Assembly: GCF_016808335.1 (NCBI RefSeq) | Contig: NC_053146.1 | Span: forward strand, 38,684,470-38,748,469 | Source: Panicum virgatum | Taxonomy: Eukaryota > Streptophyta > Magnoliopsida > Poales > Poaceae | Length of the DNA stretch: 64,000 bases | Direction of reading: 5' to 3' | In this document: positions 44,736 to 56,096 of the stretch, piece after piece | Position numbering within the stretch: the first letter of the stretch is position 1 | How the letters are laid out: each line of letters opens with the position of its first letter | The notes under the pieces: model-generated | The model's database searches: none | What the model was told of the DNA's origin: nothing | Seen by the model: the letters and a program-made list of their open reading frames with translations, nothing else | Translations under genes and position numbers: made by a program

Positions 44736-45487
44736 AACAGGCATCAACGTGTGCAGCGAGTGCATTTTCATGATGCCACTCATTCCAAATTAATAAAGGG
44801 ATTAAGAGATCGATGACACGGATCATGGCGCATGTCATCTTTGGCCTGGATTGAGTCCTCTCGGCTCCTGGCCAGCGAGGAGTGGCGAGGCGACTATATA
44901 CTCCTAGTTAGGACTTGGAAGAACACACGAGTGAGGTGAGGGCTTGCGGTATCTATCTATAGAGCAGGTTAAAAATGCTGAGTGAGCTTGCATGTCTATG
45001 TTTGGTTCTGATCTATCTCTGCACTCTGATAAATGTAGACAACGAGTCATGGTAGGTCAGATAATGAATTAGCCATATATACTGCGAGTACAGTAGTAGG
45101 AGTTGGTAGAAGCGTCTTATTTTAGGCTGTGCTTAGTGCAAATGAGCAATTAAACATCCAAGCAAGAGATAAAAAAGAGGCAACCACTTCAGTTTCCATG
45201 GCAAATCTGGATGCCGCTTAAACAACAATCTTCTCCCGTACTCCCACCGTCCTGAAATGAAGGTATTAGAGAGTTTAAAATTTGTACCCAAATGTAAAAC
45301 ACCCTAAGATCTTTTGGGTCCAATCTCTGTCCCCATATTAACTCCAGTGGGTCAGGAAATAACAAAATGAATAGAGATCTCCTAGATTTTGATGCGGCAA
45401 CCAATAGCTAGATGGTAATCTTACAGTTAATTAACCAAATAGAGAACTAATGAGGGGTATATGTGTTTTTCCCATCTTTTCATTTTA
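44736..45487. other. Intergenic sequence between retrotransposon and Helitron
   Basis: No gene or RNA recognised. ORFs are short and without motifs. Confidence 0.5.
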
Positions 45488-46111
45488 CTAGGTGAATGTC
45501 CGTGCGTTGCCACGGGTAATAAAAAAATCATAAAAAATACGTGAATATCCAAGATAAATAGAAGTCATCAAACATAATTTTCACACAATAAACAGATCAT
45601 TGACCAAAGATAAATAGTAGTGCTCGAACATATTACCAGGACTATCATCAAAATACATGTCACGAATGTTGGTCAAATTTGGACTCATAAAAGGAAAATA
45701 ATAACATATTAATGTTCAAGGGCAACTAAATATGCAAATAAATGTACAACAGAATATGAAAACATTGTGGACCTTTTTTGAAAAGAACTGTGTGGACCTT
45801 ATCATCCTATTGTTCACATTAAGATCCATCAACAAACAATCAGAGGATCATGTAAGTGGAAAAGATGCTGGACTTGCCATTGTAGTATTGCAACTTGCAA
45901 TGGAGCACATATTTTCCTGCAAGTGCATGGCCCCATGTTCAGTGATACCTGCGACTGGTTGATTGAGATATAGGTGTTTTTTTTGCATTGGCTGATTCAA
46001 TATATGCTTCAGGAATGACAGGATCTATAGTAACAAAGTAATGACATCTATCAGTTCACTGAAATGATGCATCGTAAATTAGGAACGATCATGCCCGTGC
46101 GTTGCTACAAG

Positions 46112-47842
46112 CAGGGGCGGAGGGCCTGTTATGGCCCAGTATGGCACGCACCATACCTAAAGCCCAAAATTTTTTTTCATACCCCCGCATTTTTCAGCCC
46201 AGCCCATGTATCCAAGAGGCCAAGAAGCCAGCGGCTGGCGTCCTAGCGACTCCCCGAGCCAGGACTGCCCAGAGCTCCCCTGTCCCCTCCGAACCCTAGC
46301 CGCACGCCCGCGCCCGTCGTCCGCCTCCACCACTCCGCCCTGGACCCCGGCGCCCTCTCAACTCTCGTCGACCTCGCCCCGGCGGCCGGCGCCCCCTCGT
46401 CGACCTCGTCGCCTCAGGCCTCGGCGTTGCCGCGTCGGCGACCCCGCGCGTAGGCTGTGCCGGTGCGCCCGCGGCCGGCCGGCCCCTCGTCAACCCCCAG
46501 GAGGCCAAGACTGTCGACCCCGCGCCTCGGCCTCGGCCCTCGGTCACTCGGTGGCTCGCCGCCTCCCTCAATCCTCAATGGACTCCGGCAGCGGCAGCAA
46601 CAGAAAGGGAAAAAGAAAAGCAATAGGATATGGAAGAGATACCAAATAGATTAATAGAAGTATTCAAAGTCTCAAATTCAAATAGATGTAGAACTTGAGG
46701 TAAAGGTGCTAATTTACTTCAATGCAATATCTTGTTTTGCAGATCTGAAGAGCTACTTTAGCCAAGGGTCTAGCAGCACTCCAAGTACTCATGGAAGTGG
46801 AGTTGGTCTTGAGGCATTGGAGAGGGAGGAGGTGGTGCTGCAAACTCAAGTAGAGAGCACTGATGCTGATGCAGTACCAATGCCAGTTGAAGATGTTGAA
46901 GGTCAAGCCGGTGGTGGTGTGAACTCAAGTAGAGAGCAAACTCAAGATAAAGATGCAAGTGATCAAGGTATAATAACTGAGTTCAATCCAGAACATGTCA
47001 TCTCTGATCCGGGCCTTCGCATTCCAATAGATCAATTTGGTCCTAATATTAGAGATGAAGTTAGGAGGGCTTTCAAACAAAAAGGTCCAACTCAACCTTC
47101 ATGTCATAATTTCCCTAAAGGACGGGATAAAAGGAGCTTTCTCGCCTCACGAAGATATATTTAGATGACTTCTCTTTTGATGATCGAAAAAAATAAAAGA
47201 TCAATTACAGACCTTTCTTATCCATGTAAGGAGAATTGAGGAGTTCAGAGTTTGTCAAGATTTTGCAAGCCTAGCACTAAAAATGGTTGAGCTCAACAGA
47301 CATATGATGTTCCCATTGGTTTATCGCCTAATTGAGTTGGCATTGCTACTACCAGTAGCGACCGCATCGGTTGAAAGGGCTTTTTCAGCCATGAAGATAA
47401 TTAAAACTGAGTTGCGGAACAAGATGTCTGATGGTTGGCTTAATGACTTAATGGTTGTGTATATTGAGAGGGAGATATTTAATCTATCAAAAAGGCATTT
47501 CAAGTGAAGAAAAATAGGAATATGAAATTGCCGAAGCATCCTAAACGCAACCGGACTGAACGCAACTAATAAATTTATCAGTATAACTCTATACTCTAAT
47601 TGTATATCTCGTATTACATTTAATATTTTAACTCTAATGTTTCACTACTAATTTATGTTTTCTCTTTGTTTAACAGCTTATTTTGGTCCCGTTGTTGATT
47701 TGATGTGTAATCTACATGTTTTTCTTCATTTAAGGTACTTCTAAACGATGGTCTTGTTGTGAACTTTTATTTCCGTACAATATATGAATGTAGTCTAGAA
47801 ATGCACCGCAACACCTAAATTTTTGGTTGTCCTCCGCCACTG
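46112..47842 (+). mobile_element. hAT element nested in the Helitron, TSD GCTACAAG
   Basis: Ends CAGGGGCGGAGG and CCTCCGCCACTG are inverted, flanked by GCTACAAG at 46104-46111 and 47843-47850. The interior has a GC-rich promoter-like block (46200-46600) and remnants of a TTF-type hAT transposase. It is an internal deletion derivative. Confidence 0.92.
46706..47507 (+). pseudogene. TTF-type hAT transposase, internally deleted
   Basis: The frame at about 46740-47164 gives a region with LKSYFSQGSS and later SDPGLRIPIDQFGPNIRDEV, RRAFKQKGPTQPSCHNFP, the N-terminal TTF-type zinc-finger region of ZMYM1-like hAT transposases. The frame at 47283-47507 gives the C-terminal hAT dimerisation domain (PLVYRLIELALLLPVATASV, ERAFSAMK). 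The catalytic centre between them is missing apart from about 120 bp. It cannot encode an active transposase. Confidence 0.88.
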
Positions 47843-48224
47843 GCTACAAGCATCGTAAGTAAGGTTATCATAATACATGGATTTAATAGATGCATCGTAA
47901 TAGGGAACAGTAGGATCCATAGATACGGTAAAAATAGAATGTTGGCCTTAACTATGTCACACAATTGTCCAGCAAAGTTAGGCATATAAAGTAGAAATGA
48001 TATATTTTCATGCAGTGCATAATCACATCAAATATACCCCTTTATTTCATATACCCGATGAAATTCATGCAAAATGAGCAGAGCAGCATCCCTTTGTTTC
48101 ACTCTATGTTTAGTCTCAGAATAAGGCTGAAATCTCATATTAGAAACCCCCGACGTGCATGCTACTGAAATGGCACATTCCACATTAGAGAAAATCAGGG
48201 AACACACAACATTAGTACAGATAC

Positions 48225-48552
48225 CTGGAACCACTTTGGATTATCTGGACTCTGCTGCGCGGCTAACACTTCAACAAATCCACATTGGGATTTGGGACGT
48301 GCCCTGAGCCTTCATTCTTGTAACCTCCAATGTTGCTTCCCTAGGCTCTTGACTGTGTCAGCACATAGATCTTTGAGATGTTGCTATTGAGACAATTGCT
48401 GACAGGGATATCAATGAGCCTGTAGTTGGCACCCAATGGAACTGCAGGCTTGGCACGCTTGTTTGTCAGGGGGGACAATCTAGTCCCCGCACCACCTCCA
48501 AGAATGATTCCAAGAACACTCTGAGGCAGCAATTATGTGGTAACTGCATCCA
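48225..48552 (-). pseudogene. ADP-glucose pyrophosphorylase small-subunit fragment
   Basis: Minus strand. The frame starting upstream of 48530 contains [35 protein letters not shown] and [16 protein letters not shown], the N-terminal catalytic region of the plastid/cytosolic starch enzyme. After LTQ about ten codons (normally FNSASLNRHL) are missing. The next residues SRA run into TAG where tyrosine is expected. Then comes NIGGYKNEG, a 30-bp foreign patch, and VEVLAAQQSPDNPKWFQ followed by a splice donor and intron-like sequence. It is a genomic fragment (intron retained), so captured as DNA rather than retrocopied. Non-functional. Confidence 0.9.
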
Positions 48553-48750
48553 GACAAATCGATTGAACAAAAAGTGCATTAAATTTATGAGTAATAATAA
48601 CAAAAGGGCCATGTAGATCATTTTCTGTTAAATGATAAATTACTCATTTGTAGATCATGTTGGATTATATGGAACCACTTCATATTTTCCTACTTTTAGG
48701 TAATGAATGAAGGCTCCGGGCACGTCCCAATGCATAAAATTCCTGAAAAC

Positions 48751-49250
48751 CAATGTTTTACAGTCGTCCGACTAATCACGATTAGTCGCGATTAGTCAGG
48801 CTTATCGTTCCCTTGGCACCAATAAGGAGCAACGACTAGGTATGAGCGACTAGAATTCTAGTCGTCCGATTAGTCGATTAGTCGCGATTAGTCGTTCGAC
48901 TAGGTAGGAAAACGATCAGATTTGCAGTAATGGGCCGCGTCAACTGTGGTTAGGCTGCTGGGCTGGCATTAGGCCCATTAGGTTTTAGGTATATATGCAC
49001 AAATGCATGTGCCTCAGACCCGCTGTCACCCAAATCTCACAAGTGAGTGACCAACTTACCATTATTGCGGTGTTCATGCTTGATATACACTATGTAATGT
49101 ATAGTATACATATCATATCGGTCCTAGCATGATAGGACGACTATACAGACGACTAGGCTCGACTAATCGGCCTGATCGACGACTAATCTCAACTAATCAC
49201 CTTATCGGTGCCATGGCGACTAGGTTCGACTAGACGACTGTAAAACATTG
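48751..49250. mobile_element. hAT MITE nested in the Helitron, TSD CTGAAAAC
   Basis: Inverted ends CAATGTTTTACAGTCGTC and complement, flanked by CTGAAAAC (48743-48750, 49251-49258). Subterminal repeats of CGACTAATC/GATTAGTCG fill both ends. No coding capacity. Confidence 0.92.
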
Positions 49251-49833
49251 CTGAAAACATGGAGAAATAGCTATAGTAAAATCATTAGGTTGTCTTTTGG
49301 CGCTCCACCGCACCAGTTTTGAGAGAACGTTGTTATAAATTACTAATGCTGGCATCAAAAGTAAACTTTTCCTGAAACTGATGCAAGGGAGGATTTCTAT
49401 GCTCCATGGGACCAGTTTGATAAACCCAACAAACCCAAAGAAACTGAGCTATTTTTGATTGTTCATGCAGGCAATGGAGAAAAGACTCATTTGATGCCAC
49501 CTTGCTAGCGAATAGGAGCTTATGCTGGCTGCTAGATGCTCAAAAGTCCTCGTGTTGCAGATTTTCTATGTGAAACTGATAAGCTCCACCAATAATTTTT
49601 TTTTACTATACTTATTTGATAAGGGGTGGATATACTTATTTGATAAGGGGTGGATAACTTCTACCATCCTGATACAGGAAGGAGAATAGAATTGGTCACA
49701 TGACATTCTCTTGGTGTTTCGATATTTCAATAGACCAATCAATTATTTTGCTAATTGATGAGTTCAATCAATAGCCGAACTAATTTGATTATCCACGGGG
49801 CACAAAACATCTAAATCTCACTTTTCACATACC

Positions 49834-50258
49834 TCTGCTCATCGTCACAGTTTGTACTCAAGGAGCAAATTCATCACCATAGAAATTCCTTGAACTGCTC
49901 TGCGTCCAAGTTGTGGAGGCACACTGAACCTGCAGAAACAGAAAACGAGAGGATTACAAGTAGCAGTGTCAGATCCATGAGAAAAGCCAGAGCAGGTACT
50001 CACACTTGACTTCGAACGGGAGGCAGCTTGGGCCCGGAGATGATATGGGAGATGGGAGAGGAAGGGAGGGAGCTTGGTGACGGACGGAGCCACGGAGGTG
50101 AGATGGGATCCAAGGGAGGGGTCGGGGGGAGAGCTGAGGCGCGGGTCACCGGTGGAGCGGGCGACGAATGCGAGCTCGTCACCGAGGCCCGTCGCCGCGC
50201 GCGCGACCTCCCTCCGCCCTGCCCCGGTCAGCCGAGCAGAGGCGGCGGCGGCGGCCAC
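49834..50258 (-). pseudogene. Unrecognised captured exon(s) in the Helitron
   Basis: On the minus strand a GC-rich first-exon-like block is followed by a splice donor (CAAGTGTGAGTAC) at about 50005, an acceptor (TTTCTGCAG) at about 49930, and an exon-like 95-bp segment ending at a donor (GAGCAGAGGTATGTG). Its reading frames stop within 60-100 bases, so it may be a captured 5'UTR. I do not recognise the source gene. Confidence 0.35.
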
Positions 50259-50259
50259 G

Positions 50260-50900
50260 CGCCATCGAGCACGCGATCCGGTGAGGGCGCGGACGGCACG
50301 GCGGGCGGGGCCGAGCGGCGACGTGGACGTCGCGTCCGGCGCGAGTGCCAGGGGCGGGTCGGCAGCGGATCTGACGACGGCGCGACCGTCGGGTCAGCGC
50401 GGGCGGGACCGAGCGGCGACGCGGATGTTCCGGCGGCGGCGCGGACCTCTCGACGGAGCGGCAGCCGGGACGGCGCAGCGCGAACGACAAGGCGGCCGGG
50501 ACGGAGCGGGCTGGGTCGGGGCGGGCGGGGCCGAGCGGCGACGCGGCGCCGGCGTCGCGCGAACCGGTGAGGGCGCTGGGCGAAGGGGAGTGAGGCGCCG
50601 CCCCAGCCGACCGAGCGTGCGGAGGTACCGGCGGGGGGTTGGATCTGCGCGGTGGAGGGGCCTTCGTCGGCCGGTGGAGTCGAGCGCGGGCAGAGCGCAA
50701 GGGCGGCAGCAAGGTGGGGGAGACGGCGACGGCGGCGAGGGCGGGGTTGGGGGCGACGGCAGCACGCGGGGGTGGGGAGGAGGTCGGGCCGAGTGCGAGG
50801 GAGAGGGAGACGGGAAGAGATGGAACCGTCGGGCGGGCGGGGGAGACCGAGAGGCGGAACCACGCGCGGAGCAGCGGACGGACGGACGGACGAATCTCCA
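50260..50900. other. GC-rich block with overlapping spurious ORFs
   Basis: Very high GC with open frames on both strands, up to 280 codons. All are Arg/Gly/Pro/Ala-rich without domains. Likely promoter-proximal captured DNA at the 5' end of the Helitron, not a gene. Confidence 0.5.
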
Positions 50901-51020
50901 ACGAATATTCGGATGACGAACAAAAAAAATCACCTTTAGCCTTTTTTTAATAGTTATAATAGTAGAGATAGAGATTGACAAAAAGCTACAACATCCTACT
51001 TTTCAAGATGGAGAGAGTAA

Positions 51021-51942
51021 GGCCCCGTTTGGTAGGGCTCCGAGAGCGGCTCCAATGCCGGCTTCGGACGGAGCCCTGCTAAAGGGGTGGAAACGGAGCA
51101 GCTTCATTCAAAGAGCAGCACCTGGAGCCGTTTTCGGCTTACACACGGGAGGCGAAGCCACGGGAACGTGGCTCCGCGCGGCTCCTCCTCCCCCTTCCCA
51201 TCTCTGCCCCTTCCCGCTCCAGCGTTCTCCCGTCCTCGGCCTCCTTGAGCACCCGCACCACCTCCTCGTCCACCGCCCCGGCCGCCTCCTCCCTGTTACC
51301 GTCGCCGCCGCCCGCCTCCGGGATGTCCCTCCCGTGCATCGCCATCCGGTACACGTGCTCCAGCTTCTCCTCCGCGTTCCGCAGCAGGGCGCCGTATGCC
51401 TCGTGCTCCTCCTCCAGCCGCACCACCTCCCGGCACGCGGCCAGCCTCTCCTCCTCCTCCTCCGTGGCCGCCGCGTCCGTCTTGTCCCTGGCGGCGGCGA
51501 GGAGCGCGCGGGAGGCGTCGACCTGCTCGTGGTCGGGCCGGGGCTCCAGGTGGCGGGTGCGCGCGGCCCAGCAAGGACGAAGGCGGCGTGCCCCAGCCGC
51601 CGGGAGGAGGACCGAAGGAGGAGGCGCGGGCCGCCACTGCCGCCGCCGGGAGGAGGAGGAGGAGGAGGAGAAGGAGGCGGCGGGGCTGGCGACGAGCGCC
51701 GCGAGGAGATGGGGACGGGATGCGGCGAATGGATAAGAGGAGAGGAGGGAAAAAAAGAAGAAAAAGAAAAGGAGAGGAGAAAAAAAGAAAAAGAAAAAAA
51801 AGAATAAAGTCAATTTAGACATTTTACAACCTCAATACAATGGTGAAGCTGTTTAGCCAAACGTTTTTTAAAACGGCTCCAGCTCCACCAGAAAAGCCGC
51901 TCCACCGGAGAAGCCAGAGCCGGAGCCCTACCAAACAGACCC
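51021..51942 (-). mobile_element. Pack-type PIF/Harbinger element, TSD TAA
   Basis: Ends GGCCCCGTTTGGTAGGGCTC and its imperfect complement (GAGCCCTACCAAACAGACCC), flanked by TAA (51018-51020, 51943-51945). About 600 bp of the interior is GC-rich coding-like DNA from a host gene. No transposase. This is the architecture of Pack elements, here with PIF/Harbinger-type ends. Confidence 0.82.
51205..51552 (-). pseudogene. PIRL-type LRR protein gene fragment inside the PIF element
   Basis: Minus-strand frame with [60 protein letters not shown] and [15 protein letters not shown]. This resembles the coiled-coil N-terminal region of plant intracellular Ras-group-related LRR proteins (PIRLs), just before their leucine-rich repeats, which are absent here. 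The open frame continues through both junctions (51139-51822), so a fusion transcript could be translated, but function is unlikely. Assignment is from family memory. Confidence 0.55.
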
Positions 51943-52450
51943 TAAATCCACTAACTAGATTTAAAAAGCCTCAGACGAACAACATATGCCATTTGGCTGG
52001 TTCCTTTTCTTCTCGAGGCAACCAGCACTTTCGAGTTCGTGTGCAAAAATAAGCTCACTAGCCGCAACTGGGTTAAGAAATTCACTGAAAACGTTATTCA
52101 CTTTTTGTTTGGTTGGTGAAAATTAATGCTCGACGCGCATGTCATCACTTCTCTACTGATAAAAAGAACGTGGTTACATTTCCTAATAAAAAATAGTCGA
52201 ATCACGTGTAGAGTCTTCATTTTCTGTGGCCAAATAGATAAATTACATTTGCAAACATATAAATTACATGGCGCATAGGGCTTGCGCGCATGGATGTGGC
52301 CAATTGCCACTCCCTTATAGCCAGAGATGATGAACACGCCGGCACATCCCAACAAACTCTACTAAACATTGCAACCATGCAATATCATGTTGGTATTCGA
52401 CGCTGTCTTAAAGTGACAAGAGGTTATACGATGGTGTTTGGTTATCGTAA

Positions 52451-52763
52451 GGCCCTAGTTCCCAAAAATTTTCGCTCGCTACAGTAACTTCGAACATTTG
52501 ATCACTAATTAGAAGTATTAAATATGAATAACTGACAAAATTCATTCCATAACCCCGGGCAAAATCGCGAGACGAATCTAATAAACCTAATTATGCAATG
52601 ATTAGACAATGCCATGCTACAGTAAACGACCTCTAATGCCGAATTAATTAGGCTTAATAGATTCATCTCGTGATTTCACGTTCATCCGTATAATTAGTTT
52701 TATAATTAGTCTATGTTTAATACTCCTAATTAGAGTTTTTCAATTTGGGCACTAAATGCGCCC
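52451..52763. mobile_element. Tourist-like MITE, TSD TAA
   Basis: Starts GGCCCTAGTTCCCAAAAATT and ends CAATTTGGGCACTAAATGCG then CCC, flanked by TAA (52448-52450, 52764-52766). It contains the characteristic TAATTAGGCTTAATAGATTC-type core of an abundant grass MITE family. Confidence 0.85.
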
Positions 52764-52766
52764 TAA

Positions 52767-55700
52767 ATGTAACACTAACCAGTTACAACGGGTATCTGAT
52801 TGTGTTGCCTATTATTTGTTTTGGCTGCTCTGATCTGTAATCAAATCCCGCATAACAAAATACGGATCAGCAAAGAGCTGATAGCGCTCCTAACGCAGCG
52901 CGCAAATAACACCGTGGAGGACGTCAGATCGGTTTAGAACCAAACAATATAATCAAAGCATGTATTCTGATACAACACTTACGTTCGTAGCGTATTCCGA
53001 TTTCAATACCATTAGCATTTGCGCTTGGCAACCAAACAACACCTAAATGAGATGATATATGCATAGTTGCAGATAATAGCCAAATCTTTTTTCCGAAAAC
53101 AGAGAACATCCATCTAGCAAAGATGCCCTAACGGGACTGCAAGCTTCATTGTCATTGCTATAGGAATCAGAGAATCTACCATTTCCCACATGTTTACACC
53201 CAAGTGTGTAAGGTTGGTAGCTAGTGCCAAACTGATCCTTTCTTGGCGTGCCTGACTCTCTGTCTTTGTATCGATGGAGATTGGTAGCCCTCATCCTATC
53301 TGAGCGTGTGGAATAATGCTTTCCCCTAATATCACTCATTCCGAAGCTAGTGGCATGTTGTTGATACATAGATGAGTTGAGTTCGTGCATGGCGGTTATC
53401 GAAAGGTAAAAGAACTGAGGTAGTACTAGTGAGTTGAAGATTGCGCTAGGAGGAAACACAATATTGGTGCGTGACATATCAGCGGCCATACTACTTTATA
53501 AAACAAGCCAGCGTTGGTTGCATGCATGGTGCAAAATTATATGTTTTATTTATTTTCTTAGGAAGTGCAAAATTATTTATGTAGTATTATTTATTAGTAC
53601 AAAGGCCTTTATGGCTGCAGTGGGTCGGTGCAGAATTCAATTATGAACAGCAACGTGAGCATCGCCTTGCAGAATGAGCTGGTAGTTTCACTAGCTCTCG
53701 CTGTGGGCTGATGCCAACTAATGAGCCAAAATCACCACCAGCGCACGTACTCGTTGTAGCGTACTGGGCTAGGCCGTGCGCACCCCAAACTGGGCACCAC
53801 CACCGTACTGCTGGAATGAAAAAAAAAATTTAAGGTTAACAATGCGATGCAATGTTTCGACCAATTATTATGATAAAAGAAACCTTAAATCATATACTTG
53901 ATGAGTAAGTTCCAATGTTCGGTGTTGCGCATCAATCATAAGCTTCTCCTTTTCTCCTTCAGTTTACTACATACATGCCGAGTCGGAGATCCATAGCTAC
54001 TCATCTGAATGACGACGTACTTCAGACAATCGCCCGGTTGTCCTCGTTCCCCACAAATACTCCGTATCTAATTAAGCATTTGTTGAACAGGGTTTAGTAC
54101 ATTTCCGTCCACACGATTTTTGATGTCAGTTCATGGAGAATTGACCACCGTTGTTTGCAACAGCCATAAAAAGCTGAAACCATCAATCGTATAGTTCATT
54201 TTCCTGATGCCGCGCTCGTTCCGATCGAATTAAGGTAGCAAAGTGCACATGCACGCACGACATTCTCATCGATCGAACTGCGTAGTTGTGAGTCGTGACA
54301 GGATAGGTAACAAAAAGGGTTGCAAATTTAAATATATAGTTGTGAAGTGAGCTGAAGGGGCTTATTGCAGAGAAGTGAACATATGTATGTATATATAGGC
54401 AGAGCGGTCTGTCTTAAATCGCAGAGATTTTGTCCCGAGTTATTTGAAGTTGCTTCAATTATAATTTGAGGTGGTAATAGATCATGGTTCTAAGGCTCTT
54501 TTCACAATCTAATTTGATCTTTATATTTTTAGCTTAAAATTGTATAAATTATGAGCCCGACTCTTTTGAGTTTGACCCTTACATTACCTAGGCTAAATTT
54601 TAAGACCCTTTGCCACCCCTAATTATGAGAGAGCAAGAGATGTGTCTAAAGTTAAATTGTGAGCAATAGTATGGGTCGCCTTACATTAACTAAGCTAAAT
54701 TTTAATGCTCTTTACCACCTCTAATTATGATGAGAGCTAGAGAGGTGTCTACGATTAAATTGTGTGCAGAACAGCATGGGTAGCGTGGGAAAGAAGAAGT
54801 ATGCTTGGCGTGTGGCTCGGGCTAGGTGTTTGGTATCCAAGCGGGATCAACCCACCAACGAAACAAAGTTAGCAATAGTGGGCCAATGCAACATCGTTCA
54901 AGCACATCTGCCCGCGTCCAAGCAGTGTCTATCACCTCCAAAACTAAAAGAATCCGACTATTATTGCATTGCGATATTCGAAATTCCTCACCATCACTCA
55001 AGTAAATCTTTTTTTTTCATCATCGGTCGATGTTTTTTAACAGCAAATCCGTTTGTCCAGCCCAGCCTTTGAAACGCGTGTAAGGAATGGGTCAATCCTT
55101 TGAATTGCATATTAACATTTGCATGGTTTGATCCATCATTGGTTAGAGCCTCAGAGGTGTGCACATTGTACAAGCATTGGCATGCATGTTCTGCACAAAA
55201 CACCAGCGTATCAGTCCCTATGGCTTACATGATTTCAGCTAAAAATACCACTATTGTATCAATGCACATGAAACAAGTCTCGAGTTCCCTCATACTATGC
55301 CAGTTATATATTGATGGATTTGATGCGACCGAGAGAATTCATACTCCATTTGGTGTGTCGCTCCTAGTTTAGAAACAAAACGGGTAAGGATTGGATGCAC
55401 CCTTTCCCAAGTTCCAACGAGCTGCCACAGTTCAGACTTCAAAGACTATACCGGAGTCTGTACAAACATAGAAACATTAGCTGTCGTGATTCTCCAAGCA
55501 GCCACCAGCTTCATGAGATATGTGCCAATTGTATTAGACTCCGGCACCTCGAATTATGGATGGGACATCTGACGGTACGGTAAGATTAAGCACAATCACT
55601 AGTGTGGTGAGGAAACTAATAAAAAATGGAGGGTAAAGGAGCACACGGTTCGCAAGAGTGGTGGATGGAAATGACCTCGGGTTCACGGGTTGGTAGTAGT

Positions 55701-55803
55701 TATAGCATGTAACAGGATACATCATACTATTTTTGTTATTTATGATTGATTTTTGGCACCAACCTAGCAGTATTATAACTAGGTATATTCAATTTATAGA
55801 CAC
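52767..55803. other. Intergenic sequence without recognised genes
   Basis: AT-rich, scattered short ORFs without domains (for example minus 53043-53489, plus 54764-55072). A tandem duplication is at 54577-54782. A stretch near 53040 has GGCAACCAAACAACACC, which may be the end of another MITE whose partner end I could not find. Confidence 0.45.
54577..54782 (+). repeat. Two-copy tandem repeat, about 102-bp unit
   Basis: Units begin CCTTACATTACCTAGG (54577) and CCTTACATTAACTAAG (54679). Both contain CTAAATTTTAA, CTAATTATGA, AGGTGTCTA-like and TTAAATTGTG blocks and end at GTATGGGTCGC / GCATGGGTAGC. Confidence 0.8.
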
Positions 55804-55806
55804 TAA

Positions 55807-56093
55807 GTGCAACACCAGCAGTAGTCTCTCTAGACAATTCTCTACCTCAAATTTAGAGGATTAATAACTAAAAAGAAGTACTCCAACAGAACCTCTACTA
55901 GACTCTATTTTGGGAAGCCTTCAAATCCCATCCTCCACCCTCCATTCATAGGGGGTCTATAGTGAGCCCTCTATTATAAGTTAGAATTCAGGATTATTGC
56001 AGGAGTTGAAGCAAATTTAGAAGCCTAAAAATAGATGCTACCCACATTTAGCATTTAGAGGGTCTGATTTAGGAGCTATTGCTGGAGTTGCTC
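55807..56093. mobile_element. Tourist-like MITE, TSD TAA
   Basis: Starts GTGCAACACCAGCAGTAG and ends CTATTGCTGGAGTTGCTC (inverted, imperfect), flanked by TAA (55804-55806, 56094-56096). Non-coding. Confidence 0.75.
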
Positions 56094-56096
56094 TAA

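Larger units (their letters stand above)
45488..50974 (-). mobile_element. Helitron, minus strand, with captured gene fragments
   Basis: Read on the minus strand, the 5' end is TCTCTATCTCTACTATTAT (from 50974) after an A. The 3' end is CCGTGGCAACGCACGG, a hairpin, then ACATTCACCTAG, followed by T. This matches grass Helitrons (TC at 5', hairpin plus CTAG at 3', insertion between A and T, no target duplication). No Rep/helicase gene is present, so it is non-autonomous. It contains an ADP-glucose pyrophosphorylase fragment in the same orientation, further exon-like GC-rich sequence at 49834-50900, and two later hAT insertions. Confidence 0.8.

Noticed and set aside
45732..45962. 76-codon ORF in the Helitron 3' region
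   Set aside because: No similarity to Rep/helicase or any other family I know; AT-rich chance ORF.
48341..48532. ADP-glucose pyrophosphorylase as a functional gene
   Set aside because: Only part of the N-terminal region is present, with a deletion, a stop and a foreign patch.
50074..50916. 280-codon plus-strand ORF and equally long minus-strand ORFs
   Set aside because: Extremely GC-rich, open in several frames on both strands, Arg/Gly/Pro-rich and without any domain; a compositional artefact.
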